64,000 bases of DNA from Pseudoalteromonas sp. EB27 (GTDB lineage Bacteria; Pseudomonadota; Gammaproteobacteria; Enterobacterales; Alteromonadaceae), in contig NZ_MTQD01000005.1 in NCBI RefSeq assembly GCF_001974875.1, positions 62,001-126,000 of the forward strand, given 5' to 3'. The notes beneath the pieces were generated by a model. The model was not told the origin of the DNA and ran no database searches. It worked only from the letters and a program-made list of their open reading frames with translations. Shown piece after piece: positions 17,739-26,745 of this stretch (positions within the stretch are counted from its first letter, which is position 1; each line of letters begins with the position of its first letter). The translations under genes were made by a program, and so were the position numbers.

Positions 17739-17775
17739 GTAAAAAGGTCAGAAGCATAAGCAACTGACCTTTTAC
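17739..17775 (-). terminator. intrinsic terminator of the first TonB-dependent receptor gene
   Basis: Minus strand GTAAAAGGTCAG and CTGACCTTTTTAC form a 12-bp stem, apart from a one-base difference in the A/T run, around a 12-base loop. Confidence 0.75.
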
Positions 17776-17822
17776 TATAGTCGTCAGCGTATTAAAGACG
17801 AAACATAATCTATAAACGATTT

Positions 17823-20450
17823 TTAGAAGTTTTGTTCAACTTTTAAAAATACAGCTCGGCCTAAAACATCATATAATGATGTTGAAGCATCGCGATAACC
17901 TCTAGTGCCATCGTTTAGCTGAGGCGCTTCTTTATCAAACACATTGTTCACACCTAGTACAAACTTACCATTCCATTCATGGTTATATGATACTTGGATA
18001 TTGTGTTTAATATAGCTTGGAATATCAGCTAAATATGTTACACCATACTCCTCATTGCCTGAGTCTTGGTCGCCTATGTAGTATGTAGTCCATGCTGCAC
18101 CAAATGCATCATTTGTCCAATCAAAGGTAACATTACCACGAAGCTCTGGGTACTCTTGCAGACCAGCGTAATCGAATGCGTCAGCACCCTCTTCTGTTAC
18201 TTCTTCAAAGTCACTTACATAACTTAACTCACCTTTAAGAGCAAAGTTACCAATGCTAGACTCAAACATGTAAGCTGTTTTAAAATCAAAACCTGATGTT
18301 TCTAAACTCGCCATATTTTGGTCAAAGCTGTACATTACATCAATACGACCTGTATTTGGATCGCGAACTACTGCAGGGTTAGAGCCATTGTCTTGCTCGT
18401 CTTTTAATAGGCGCTCAACACTTACTGCTGCGATTCTATTTTCTAGCTTGATATTATAGTAAGAAAGCTCTACAGATAAGTCATCTGTTACATTCCAAAC
18501 AAAACCTGTTGTAAATGATTCACCTTCTTCTGGCTCAAGATCTGGATTACCACCAAACCAAGTTTTATGTTGCTGTGAAGCATTTGGGTTACAGTAAATA
18601 GCATCAGAACCTGCATTGCCTTGCGTATCACACCAAATTGTATCGTAAGCTTTTTCGAAGCTTAGCGCCTGACTAGAGAACATTTCGCCCATGTTAGGTG
18701 CACGGAACGATTCACCCCAGCTAGCTCGAACTAATAGCGCATCAGAAGGACGCCATGCAACACCAATTTGAGGGGCAACATTATCGAATGTTCCTGATAC
18801 AAATTGTGAACCAACGTCACCTTCTTGCTCGTATTTGTCATATCGAACAGCTGCTTTAATATCAACATTGTATGGTAGGTTTACTTGTAGCTCTGAATAT
18901 ACAGAAGTTCTGTCACGCTCTGCATTAACATCATCACCACCTGAACCACCTGACACTCGACCTGAAGCCGATTGAGGGTCACTCATTTGTTCAAATTCTA
19001 CTTGCTCAAATTCAGCACCGACTACGCCAGCAATCGAAACATCACCATTATCAAACAATAATGTAGATGCTACTGTATCAAATTGAGTACTTGTAAAACG
19101 AGCTTGATACACACCTGTGTGAGCGGCTTGGCCATACAAGTCTTTCATGCTGCTATCCCAGTTAGCAAAGCTCATTCCTGATGTATTAAAGATATCATAT
19201 TCGCCGCTATCAATTAATTTCTGAACAACATCATCATTTATAAGATTTGTATTGAATGAGTTAGTTGTAGAACGGCTGTGTTGTACATTAAATTCCCAGT
19301 CAATACCATTTGCAACATCTACAAAACCGACTAAACCACCTAAGAAATCAATACTATTAATTTCAGTACGAGTATCTCGCTCACCAATGTTAGCTGAGCG
19401 CATGTATAGAGTTAAATCTTCGCCTACAGGGTTTAAAGGATTATCAGCCAACATAGTTGGTTGATTTGTAGATACAGGTGTACCTGCATAGCGAGAATCA
19501 GTTTCAGAAAGTGATGCACTTGCGCGTCCGCGGAACTTTAAGTTATCAGTGAATTCATAATTGAAATTTGAAAGCATTGAGTTCTGAGTAGTATCACCAA
19601 ATAATTTAGTTACTGCACCATAGTTATATAAACAGCGAGTGCCTCCATCAACCGTGTTATTTGATTCTGCACACATAGTAGGGCTTGTAACCCAACCACT
19701 AGCACCATTACCATTTGGAACTGAGCTAAATGACGAATAATCAGCATAAGTCTCATCATTTAATTTCCAAATATCTCTATCGTATACTGATTCAGCATCA
19801 TAATATTCATAAGTTAGTGTAATATTACCCTTCTCACCAGAGTAACCTGTACTTACGTTAAAACGATTTGTATCACCACCTTCAGCACTAGGTAGTTCAG
19901 TATCATATGAAAAACTTAAACCGTTAAAGTCTTTTTTTGTAATAATGTTAATAACACCTGCAACAGCATCTGAGCCATATACAGCAGAAGCACCTTCACG
20001 AAGAATCTCAATTCTTTCTACTATTGCCATTGGAATACGAGAAGTATCTGCGGCGGCGCCTGAAGACGAACTTGTACCAGGCATACGGCGACCGTCAAGT
20101 AGCACTAATGTGTACTCAGCCCCAAGGCCACGCATGTTAATATTACTTGTTGCTGCTGCGCCGTTACCGTAGCCAGACATACCACGCCATGAACCAAAGC
20201 TATTTACAGAAGTATTATTTAAAACATCAGCAACTGATGCTTCACCTGATAATTGTAGATCTGCAGCGGTAATAACAGTTACTGGTGATGATGTTTCCAT
20301 ATCAACTTGTTTAATGCGAGACCCAGTTACTTCTATACGCTCAACTTTTTCTTTTTCTGCTGCCATAGAGCTTGCAGAAAAAGCAGCGGTTGATACCGCA
20401 CTAAAAGCGATAGCTAAGCGAACTGCCTTTGAGATTTTATTATTTAACAT
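17823..20450 (-). CDS. TonB-dependent outer-membrane receptor (first of the pair)
   Basis: 875 residues. A signal peptide (about 1-30, cleaved after SSMA-A) is followed by the TonB-box-like VERIEVTGSRI, the plug domain with LLDGRRMPG and the REGASAVYGSDAVAGVINIITKK block, then a 22-strand barrel ending FLKVEQNF with a terminal Phe. It would import a large substrate using TonB energy. The substrate is not predictable; the Oar/peptide-like style of the plug suggests peptides or glycans rather than classical siderophores. No Fur box is seen in its promoter region. It is divergent from the DUF547 gene, and the second receptor at 26746-29610 shares its signal peptide almost exactly. Confidence 0.92.
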   Translation of the reverse strand: MLNNKISKAVRLAIAFSAVSTAAFSASSMAAEKEKVERIEVTGSRIKQVDMETSSPVTVITAADLQLSGEASVADVLNNTSVNSFGSWRGMSGYGNGAAATSNINMRGLGAEYTLVLLDGRRMPGTSSSSGAAADTSRIPMAIVERIEILREGASAVYGSDAVAGVINIITKKDFNGLSFSYDTELPSAEGGDTNRFNVSTGYSGEKGNITLTYEYYDAESVYDRDIWKLNDETYADYSSFSSVPNGNGASGWVTSPTMCAESNNTVDGGTRCLYNYGAVTKLFGDTTQNSMLSNFNYEFTDNLKFRGRASASLSETDSRYAGTPVSTNQPTMLADNPLNPVGEDLTLYMRSANIGERDTRTEINSIDFLGGLVGFVDVANGIDWEFNVQHSRSTTNSFNTNLINDDVVQKLIDSGEYDIFNTSGMSFANWDSSMKDLYGQAAHTGVYQARFTSTQFDTVASTLLFDNGDVSIAGVVGAEFEQVEFEQMSDPQSASGRVSGGSGGDDVNAERDRTSVYSELQVNLPYNVDIKAAVRYDKYEQEGDVGSQFVSGTFDNVAPQIGVAWRPSDALLVRASWGESFRAPNMGEMFSSQALSFEKAYDTIWCDTQGNAGSDAIYCNPNASQQHKTWFGGNPDLEPEEGESFTTGFVWNVTDDLSVELSYYNIKLENRIAAVSVERLLKDEQDNGSNPAVVRDPNTGRIDVMYSFDQNMASLETSGFDFKTAYMFESSIGNFALKGELSYVSDFEEVTEEGADAFDYAGLQEYPELRGNVTFDWTNDAFGAAWTTYYIGDQDSGNEEYGVTYLADIPSYIKHNIQVSYNHEWNGKFVLGVNNVFDKEAPQLNDGTRGYRDASTSLYDVLGRAVFLKVEQNF

Positions 20451-20530
20451 TGGATTATCCCTAGAATATTTTTTAATTATTTTGTTTTCAAAACGGTCTG
20501 TAATTCATCACAGTACCTATTTCGGTTTGA

Positions 20531-20560
20531 ATAGTAGTCCCAACCTAACCAAAAGGTCAA
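20531..20560 (-). promoter_or_regulatory. likely promoter of the first receptor gene
   Basis: On the minus strand TTGACC and TACTAT are separated by 18 bases, upstream of the receptor start with an 80-base leader. A TTGACC also stands upstream of the second receptor gene, near 29712. Confidence 0.5.
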
Positions 20561-20707
20561 CACTCTGACAACGAAATAAATACATTAATTTACAACAACT
20601 TAAAGAAACAAAAAATCAACACATTGCCATATCCTCACCATTAACCAAAGTGCAATATTCCCCTTTTGGGTGCATGCTAATAAAATGAAATTAAATGTAA
20701 ACAAACC

Positions 20708-20736
20708 TTGAAAGTGAATTAACATTTGTAGATTAT
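20708..20736 (+). promoter_or_regulatory. likely sigma-70 promoter of the first DUF547 gene
   Basis: TTGAAA and GATTAT are spaced by 17 bases, placing a start site near 20743, about 20 bases before the ATG. Confidence 0.5.
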
Positions 20737-20764
20737 GGTGTTCCTAACAAACAAAGGAATTGCT

Positions 20765-21928
20765 ATGAAAACCTACTCCGCATTTATTTTTATACTTCTT
20801 GTCTCTTGTTCAGCTTTCGCTGACTTAAAAGAACTTCCGGAAGAATTTTCAGATTTTAGTTTGAACAGAGATATTACTGTCTCTTACGATGACCTAGACA
20901 CTCTTCTAAGTTTTACTGTTATTGATACTGGAGCATCAGATCGTTCCAAACTAAATTCTCAGGCCTCTATCGGCACAAGAATGAAATCGCATAAAAATAA
21001 CGACACAGCATTGGAGGCAAATCGTTTCTTTTTTGAAGAAGTAACAAAATCAGAGATTAAAGATGGTTTTTATAAGATTAGAGTTAGCCTAGAAAGTCTT
21101 CCAAATGAAATCTCACTTAACGAACTCAGCCTTGATGAGCAACTTGCTTATTGGTTAAACCTTTACAATACGGCTATGTTAGAAAAACTAATCACACACT
21201 ATCCTATTCGCGATACAGAAGATTTACTCTTTGGCAGCAATTCAATTTTAGAGGATGAGTTTTTAAATGTTGCTGGCCATAAACTTTCTTTAAACGATAT
21301 ACAACAAAATATTGTTTTTAAAAAGTTTGGTATAAAAAAACCAATAGTTATGTATGGGTTTTATCAAGGAAATATAGGAAGTCCTAACATTCGTGCCGAA
21401 GCATATAAAGGAAACAAGGTTTATCATCAGTTAGTTAAAAACGCTGAGGAATTCGTCAATTCAAACAGAGGAACTAGTATCAAGCGAAAAAATCGCCTTT
21501 ATGCCTCTAAGTACTATGAGCAAGTTAAACCATTATTCGAAAACTTCGAGAAAGATTTACGAGAACACCTAAAAGACTATGCTAACCCGCCAATGAGCTC
21601 TGATATAAAATATGCTAAAAGCTTTAAAATAGGTATTGAAGATTGGAGAATCACTGATATTTATGGCACAGAGCGAAAGTTTGGTGGCGCAGCGTCAACA
21701 AATCCTGCCGCCATGCTCAATGCTGTTGCAAATAACTCATCAAAACCAATAGGAGCTGATGGCGCAGGTTCAGGATTAGGTGCTGTTAACATAAGCTTTT
21801 TATCTAATTCTATTTCGGAGAAAACGATGGACTTTGGCCGTTTTTCTCCAGAAATGCTCGAAAAAATTAGAGCTCTCAAGCTAAAAGAAACTGATAATAG
21901 TGGCTCTGTAAAAATAAAAGACCTTTAA
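20765..21928 (+). CDS. exported DUF547 protein, copy A
   Basis: 387 residues from ATG 20765, chosen because AAAGGAA lies six bases upstream and it gives a proper signal peptide; a frame opening 30 bases earlier has neither. The N-terminus could be a type I signal (cleavage near AFA-DL) or a lipoprotein signal (LVSC). The DUF547 domain covers about residues 90-260, with the conserved LDEQLAYWLNLYNTAMLEKL, which resembles a papain/transglutaminase-like fold, and GSPNIRAEAY. The function of the family is unknown. It precedes the TPR-oxygenase gene, and a similar copy follows that gene. The C-terminus GSVKIKDL is shared by both copies. Confidence 0.85.
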   Translation: MKTYSAFIFILLVSCSAFADLKELPEEFSDFSLNRDITVSYDDLDTLLSFTVIDTGASDRSKLNSQASIGTRMKSHKNNDTALEANRFFFEEVTKSEIKDGFYKIRVSLESLPNEISLNELSLDEQLAYWLNLYNTAMLEKLITHYPIRDTEDLLFGSNSILEDEFLNVAGHKLSLNDIQQNIVFKKFGIKKPIVMYGFYQGNIGSPNIRAEAYKGNKVYHQLVKNAEEFVNSNRGTSIKRKNRLYASKYYEQVKPLFENFEKDLREHLKDYANPPMSSDIKYAKSFKIGIEDWRITDIYGTERKFGGAASTNPAAMLNAVANNSSKPIGADGAGSGLGAVNISFLSNSISEKTMDFGRFSPEMLEKIRALKLKETDNSGSVKIKDL

Positions 21929-21951
21929 TAAATTTTATTATTTAACTTTAA

Positions 21952-21991
21952 AAAACACCCTGTTAACATGGTACGAAAAATAGGGTGTTTT
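21952..21991 (+). terminator. hairpin that is both a terminator candidate and a cover for the next ribosome-binding site
   Basis: AAAACACCCT (21952-21961) pairs perfectly with AGGGTGTTTT (21982-21991), a 10-bp stem with a 20-base loop, ending in a T run exactly at the ATG (21992) of the TPR-oxygenase gene. The 3' arm contains AGGG, the only plausible ribosome-binding site for that ATG. Confidence 0.7.
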
Positions 21992-23788
21992 ATGTCTAAC
22001 TTTCTTAACTCTGCGCTCACTGCTTATAATTCACGCCAATATAACCAAGCTATTCTTTTTTTAAACAAATGTGATATTAAAACTGTTGATTGGTATATTT
22101 TACTTGCCGCTACATATAGCGCACTTAACCAAAATGAAAATGCCGAACAAACATATTCTTACGCAGTAAATAAGTTTCCTTCATCCCTCCCTCTAATTGA
22201 AAACTATACAAACTTGCTATGCAGAACTACTAAACATTCGTTATGTTTAAACTTTTTAAAAAACACAAGGTATTTGGCACAAAGCGAAAAGGTATCTCTG
22301 AATTTTATAGAAAGCTTGATCAAAACCAACCAGCTGTTACAAGCAAAAAAGGAACTTTCTAAAACCTTATCTGATGAAACCTTAAAAGAGAGGTATCACT
22401 GGTTAAAGCTTGAATTACTAGAACGTTTGGGTGACTTAGAATTAGTTGAAAGCTATTACCTGTCTTTACCTGCCGATTTAAAAAATCAATTTTTATTTAA
22501 ATATAAACGTGCTTGTAATTTTCGCAATATGGGTAAATTCGACAATGCTTTAGATATATTTTTAATGCTAAGCGATAAGCAGAACAAGTATAGCCCCGAG
22601 GTTAACTTTTTGATTGGCTGTACTTACTATGATTTACTAAAATTTGAGCTCTGTGAGCAGTATTTAAAACGATGTCTTGAACAGGCTCCTAACTATATAC
22701 CTGCGCATGAATGTTTAAATAAATTATACTGGGATCGTGCAAACAAATCAGCCCTTATGAGCTCCTACAATAGTACATTCTTAAATCATGCTAAAAACCC
22801 ACAACTAGTTCAATCACAACTAGCTCAGCTTTTACATTTTAAAGATTTCAATCAAGCCCTTGATGTATCTTCACAAGCAATTAGGCTCTTCCCTGATAAC
22901 TTAGACATAAAACATGCTCATGGCATCATTTTAGGTAAGCATGGGCAAAGTGATAAAGCATTCATTATATTAGATGAGCTTGTATCACAGGCTCCGCAAT
23001 CAGCAAGATATAGTGTAGATTTGGCAAACTACTGTATTGAAAATTTTGAATATAAAAAAGCAATATTGCACTTAAACACTGCAGTTAAACACAACCCTTT
23101 TAATCAAGAAATCTGGGCTTATTTATCCACAGCTTGGCGCTTAGCTAAAGACGATAAATATCATTGGTTAACTAATTACGATATGTTTGTTAAAACAATG
23201 GCTCTACCTACGCCTAAAGGCTACAAGTCGTTTGACTCTTTTGGGAAGGAACTCAAGGAACTATTACTTACTTTACACACTAAAGAACAAGACCCGCTTG
23301 ATCAAAGTGTTCGAAGAGGAAGTCAAACTGAAGGACACTTACTCTATCGCTCAAATACGTTACTCTCATTATTTAAGCAGTCAATGGAGTCATGTATATC
23401 TACTTACTTAAATGATTTACCAGCAGATAGTATGCACCCATTAACGGCAAGAAATAGCCTAAACTTTACTGCCAAAGGCAGCTGGTCAGTAAAACTAGAA
23501 AATGGAGGATATCATGCCAATCATATTCATCCTCACGGTTGGTTGTCAGCACCCAGCTATATTTCTATACCTGATGAAATGAGTAAAAATGATCCACTTA
23601 AAAATGGCTGGTTAAAGTTAGGAGAAACATGTCTTGATCTAGGAAAAAGAGAATCAATAGATCGCGAGATATGCCCTGAAAGTGGACAAATTATCATTTT
23701 TCCTAGCTATATTTGGCATGGCACAAATGAGCTTAAAAGCGATAGACCTCGCTTAACAATACCTAGCGATATTATGCCAATTGGTTAA
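21992..23788 (+). CDS. TPR protein with C-terminal 2OG-Fe(II) oxygenase-like domain
   Basis: 598 residues from ATG 21992; an earlier ATG 24 bases upstream has no ribosome-binding site and lies in a hairpin loop. About residues 1-400 are tetratricopeptide-type helical repeats. The C-terminal 190 residues resemble the putative 2OG-Fe(II) oxygenase family (PF13759): HANHIHPHGWLS supplies iron-ligand candidates H511/H513, IIFPSYIWHGT the distal His576, and R585/R587 the 2-oxoglutarate contact. By analogy it would hydroxylate a protein or peptide, using the TPRs to bind it; this is inference. No signal peptide is present, so it acts in the cytosol. It is flanked by two DUF547 genes on the same strand and lies between two receptor units. 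Confidence 0.8.
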   Translation: MSNFLNSALTAYNSRQYNQAILFLNKCDIKTVDWYILLAATYSALNQNENAEQTYSYAVNKFPSSLPLIENYTNLLCRTTKHSLCLNFLKNTRYLAQSEKVSLNFIESLIKTNQLLQAKKELSKTLSDETLKERYHWLKLELLERLGDLELVESYYLSLPADLKNQFLFKYKRACNFRNMGKFDNALDIFLMLSDKQNKYSPEVNFLIGCTYYDLLKFELCEQYLKRCLEQAPNYIPAHECLNKLYWDRANKSALMSSYNSTFLNHAKNPQLVQSQLAQLLHFKDFNQALDVSSQAIRLFPDNLDIKHAHGIILGKHGQSDKAFIILDELVSQAPQSARYSVDLANYCIENFEYKKAILHLNTAVKHNPFNQEIWAYLSTAWRLAKDDKYHWLTNYDMFVKTMALPTPKGYKSFDSFGKELKELLLTLHTKEQDPLDQSVRRGSQTEGHLLYRSNTLLSLFKQSMESCISTYLNDLPADSMHPLTARNSLNFTAKGSWSVKLENGGYHANHIHPHGWLSAPSYISIPDEMSKNDPLKNGWLKLGETCLDLGKRESIDREICPESGQIIIFPSYIWHGTNELKSDRPRLTIPSDIMPIG

Positions 23789-23847
23789 TCTAGTTGATTA
23801 AAATTCAAACTAGTGCTATAAAAATAAACAAAAACAAAGGATTGATC

Positions 23848-24987
23848 ATGATAAAATGCTTGCTACTTATAATCGCTATTGTTTTTATTCCAGTGAAAGC
23901 TGAAGAATTCTCTTTACCCGAAGAGTTTTCAGATTTTGGCTTAAATAGGGATATAAGCATATCTTATGAAGACCTAGACCAACTCCTAGAGTTAACCGTT
24001 ATTGACATGGGTTTATCTGATAGGACTATTCTAAAACCAATAGTAGGTAATGGCACAAGGTTACGATCTAATAGAGACAGAGATACGGCTTTAGAGGCTA
24101 ATCGCTTTTATTTCGAAGAAGTTGTAAAATCGGATATTAAGCTAGGTTTTAAAGTAATTCGCCAAAGCCTAGAAAAAGTACCTGAAGAAGTCCCTTTAAA
24201 CGCATTAACCTTAGATGAGCAATTAGCTTATTGGCTAAACTTATATAATACAGCCATTATTGAAAAGTTAATTGAACATTACCCAGTTCGAAATGCAAAA
24301 AAATTACTCGAAGGTGAAAACTCAATACTAAACGATAAATTTATAAATGTTTCAGGCCATACCTTGTCACTTAATAATATTCAACATGATATCGTTTTTA
24401 AGAAATTTGGGAATAAGAAAATAGTAATGTATGGCTTCTATCAAGGGATAATCGGAAGTCCGAATTTACGTAACGAAGCTTACACAGCTGATAAGGTATA
24501 TAAACAACTTTCAGGTAATGCTGAAGAGTTTGTAAACTCCAACCGAGGCGTTCAAGTTAAAAGAAATCGTCTAAACGTTTCTATTTTTTATGATCAAGCA
24601 AAAATTTTATTTCCTGACTTTGAGAACGATCTACTAAAGCATATTTTAAACTATTCTGATTCTTCTATTAACTCACAAGTAGAAGATTCGGAAGAATTAA
24701 TTCTAGCTATTGAGGACTGGAATGTAACCGACATATACGGCACTGAGCGCTCATTTGGTGAGGGTAATGCCACTAACAAAGCGGCCTTACTAAATGCCGT
24801 AGCAGCCAATAGTAACGTGCCTGGTGCAGGGGCTATGAACCTTAGCTTCCTAAGCGATATGTTATCCTCTAAAGTTAGCTCTCAATCTCGCTTTTCACCT
24901 GCAGTATTAGACAAAATTAATAAGCTTCGTCTCAAGAAAAAAATCAATAGTAGTAGTGTTAAAATAAAAGACTTACCCACTAAATAA
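23848..24987 (+). CDS. exported DUF547 protein, copy B
   Basis: 379 residues from ATG 23848, behind AAAGG; a TTG 54 bases earlier is not needed. A type I signal peptide probably ends at VKA-EE. The whole protein aligns with copy A: EEFSDFGLNRDIS, ALEANRFYFEEV, LDEQLAYWLNLYNTAIIEKL, MYGFYQGIIGSPN, IEDWNVTDIYGTER and the C-terminal SSVKIKDL. The two copies are paralogues, probably from a local duplication that left the TPR-oxygenase gene between them. Function is unknown. The spacing of 59 bases to the oxygenase gene suggests one operon. Confidence 0.85.
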   Translation: MIKCLLLIIAIVFIPVKAEEFSLPEEFSDFGLNRDISISYEDLDQLLELTVIDMGLSDRTILKPIVGNGTRLRSNRDRDTALEANRFYFEEVVKSDIKLGFKVIRQSLEKVPEEVPLNALTLDEQLAYWLNLYNTAIIEKLIEHYPVRNAKKLLEGENSILNDKFINVSGHTLSLNNIQHDIVFKKFGNKKIVMYGFYQGIIGSPNLRNEAYTADKVYKQLSGNAEEFVNSNRGVQVKRNRLNVSIFYDQAKILFPDFENDLLKHILNYSDSSINSQVEDSEELILAIEDWNVTDIYGTERSFGEGNATNKAALLNAVAANSNVPGAGAMNLSFLSDMLSSKVSSQSRFSPAVLDKINKLRLKKKINSSSVKIKDLPTK

Positions 24988-24994
24988 TTAAATT

Positions 24995-25024
24995 GTATTC
25001 AGCGCTCTATTGAGTGCTGAATAC
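24995..25024. terminator. bidirectional terminator-like hairpin between DUF547 copy B and the sulfotransferase gene
   Basis: GTATTCAGC and GCTGAATAC pair over 9 bp around a 12-base loop between two convergent genes. Only short T runs flank it. Confidence 0.55.
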
Positions 25025-25033
25025 TCTCAGTGA

Positions 25034-26686
25034 TTAATCTAATACATTATTAAACTCTTCAAAATCAGAAATAGATAAGCTTTCTTTAATATATCTACTG
25101 AAATTTTTATATCTTCCCGATGAAGATGTATAAAGAGGCTTTCTCACCTGCCAAACACTAGCAGTACTTACAATATTTTTTTGTTGATGAAATAAACCGC
25201 TTTCACCTTGATATTTTACGCCTAAAAATTCGAACAGAGGCAATAATACCCCCTCGGGCTTTGAAACAAGTTCATCATAATTGACTGTAAAAATATCATT
25301 AGGATACTTTTTTAGCCAATGTGCTTTAACACGCTGCTGCGCTTTATGATAGTGCACTGTATCATTCAGTGCGGTCGCATAATTCAAACTTGGGCCTAAA
25401 TGTTGAAAGTAAGCTGATAAACTGTTATCTCTAATATCGCGCTGTGTCCAGATAATCTTAGCTTCAGGGTACATAGCTTTAATTACATCAACGTATAAGT
25501 AATTCTCGGGCCGTTTATCAGTAACCAGACTACTATTTCCTGCTCTTAACTTTAATTCTTTCTCATAACCTTGCTGAAATAATGGTGAGTTAACCCTGCT
25601 TGACAGCACTTTAGGCTTATCAATTAAATTAAATAACTGCTTATGTAAGAAGTCAATCTCTCCTCCATTGCTAATGACTTCAGAAGCGCAAACTATTTGT
25701 TCTATTAAGGTTGAGCCAGACCTAAACATGCCACAAATAATAATTGGAACAATATCGCCAGTCTTACTTTTTACGTTACTAAGCTCTCTTGCTAGTGTGC
25801 TACTTACTTGATGTTCAATATCAACTCTGTTGTATTGCGGGATATATTTTCGGTTAAAACTATTAGCTTTAGTATAATAAGACCATGATTTTTCATAATC
25901 TTTGCTATCGTCAAAAGCTTTCCCAAGCGCATAATACATATCAGCTTTTAACACATCATCTTCTATAGTTTTTAAAATAGGTAGGCTTTTTAGTTCGTAC
26001 TTTAACGCTTCACTCTTATCAAATGTTTGTATATCAGCAATTCTCGCATGCGCCAGACCATCTAAAGGATTTATCTTTAATACCTGATTAAAGCTCTTTA
26101 AACAGTTTTGCTTATCACCAAGCTGCTCATATATATTAGCAAGATTAAAATAGGCATTAATTTTATTTGGTTCAATCGTAATTGCCTGCTGTAAATAATT
26201 AGTCGCAGTCTCATAATCAATTAAAAGCTCAGAGTAGACGGATGCTAACTCCACATAAACGGTATATATGTCGTGGTAACCAAGCTCGATAGCTGCTAAG
26301 AAAGATGTATTTGCAAGACTGCCTTCGCCATTTTTTTTTGCCATCTCACCTAATTGAAAATACGACATTGCGCTATCTGGTACTATTTCAGTGTATTTTT
26401 TAAGCAAGTCTATTGCTAAAGAGAATTCATTACTGGCGGCATATAACTGACAAAGAGTATTTACATAATCGAATTTTTTGGGGGCTAATGAAATGAGCCT
26501 TTTACAAACTTCCTTACTTTTTAGTAAATCGCCTTCATTCATAGCGACTTTAAACAATACGGCTAGAGCTTGCTCATTAACCTCAGGGTTGCCGCATAAA
26601 TCTTCTAGAATGGCCTTTCCTGCCACAATATTTCCACTATTCAATTGCTGTATTGCCAACAGTAAACTTTCTTTTGCCGATTTCAT
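25034..26686 (-). CDS. TPR-sulfotransferase behind the second receptor gene
   Basis: 550 residues. Residues 1-300 are TPR repeats (for example INAYFNLANIYEQLGD near 176-191). The C-terminal Sulfotransfer_3-type domain has the PAPS 5'-phosphosulfate loop FRSGSTLIEQ at 321-330, the GGEID and DKRPENYLY motifs, and the 3'-phosphate-binding TQRDIRDNSLSAYFQ. This domain resembles tyrosylprotein sulfotransferases, so a protein or peptide acceptor is plausible but unproven. There is no signal peptide. The ribosome-binding site GGGGA precedes the ATG. The gene starts 60 bases after the second receptor gene on the same strand, with an intrinsic terminator between, so it is probably expressed by readthrough at a low ratio. 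Confidence 0.85.
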   Translation of the reverse strand: MKSAKESLLLAIQQLNSGNIVAGKAILEDLCGNPEVNEQALAVLFKVAMNEGDLLKSKEVCKRLISLAPKKFDYVNTLCQLYAASNEFSLAIDLLKKYTEIVPDSAMSYFQLGEMAKKNGEGSLANTSFLAAIELGYHDIYTVYVELASVYSELLIDYETATNYLQQAITIEPNKINAYFNLANIYEQLGDKQNCLKSFNQVLKINPLDGLAHARIADIQTFDKSEALKYELKSLPILKTIEDDVLKADMYYALGKAFDDSKDYEKSWSYYTKANSFNRKYIPQYNRVDIEHQVSSTLARELSNVKSKTGDIVPIIICGMFRSGSTLIEQIVCASEVISNGGEIDFLHKQLFNLIDKPKVLSSRVNSPLFQQGYEKELKLRAGNSSLVTDKRPENYLYVDVIKAMYPEAKIIWTQRDIRDNSLSAYFQHLGPSLNYATALNDTVHYHKAQQRVKAHWLKKYPNDIFTVNYDELVSKPEGVLLPLFEFLGVKYQGESGLFHQQKNIVSTASVWQVRKPLYTSSSGRYKNFSRYIKESLSISDFEEFNNVLD

Positions 26687-26697
26687 TTTTTCCCCAT

Positions 26698-26722
26698 AAA
26701 AAAAGCGAGCCTAAGCTCGCTT
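26698..26722 (-). terminator. intrinsic terminator between the second receptor and the sulfotransferase gene
   Basis: Minus strand AAGCGAGC-TTAG-GCTCGCTT, an 8-bp stem, is followed by seven T. The gap of 60 bases leaves little room for a separate promoter after it. Confidence 0.85.
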
Positions 26723-26745
26723 AATAATACATTAATTAATTCAAA

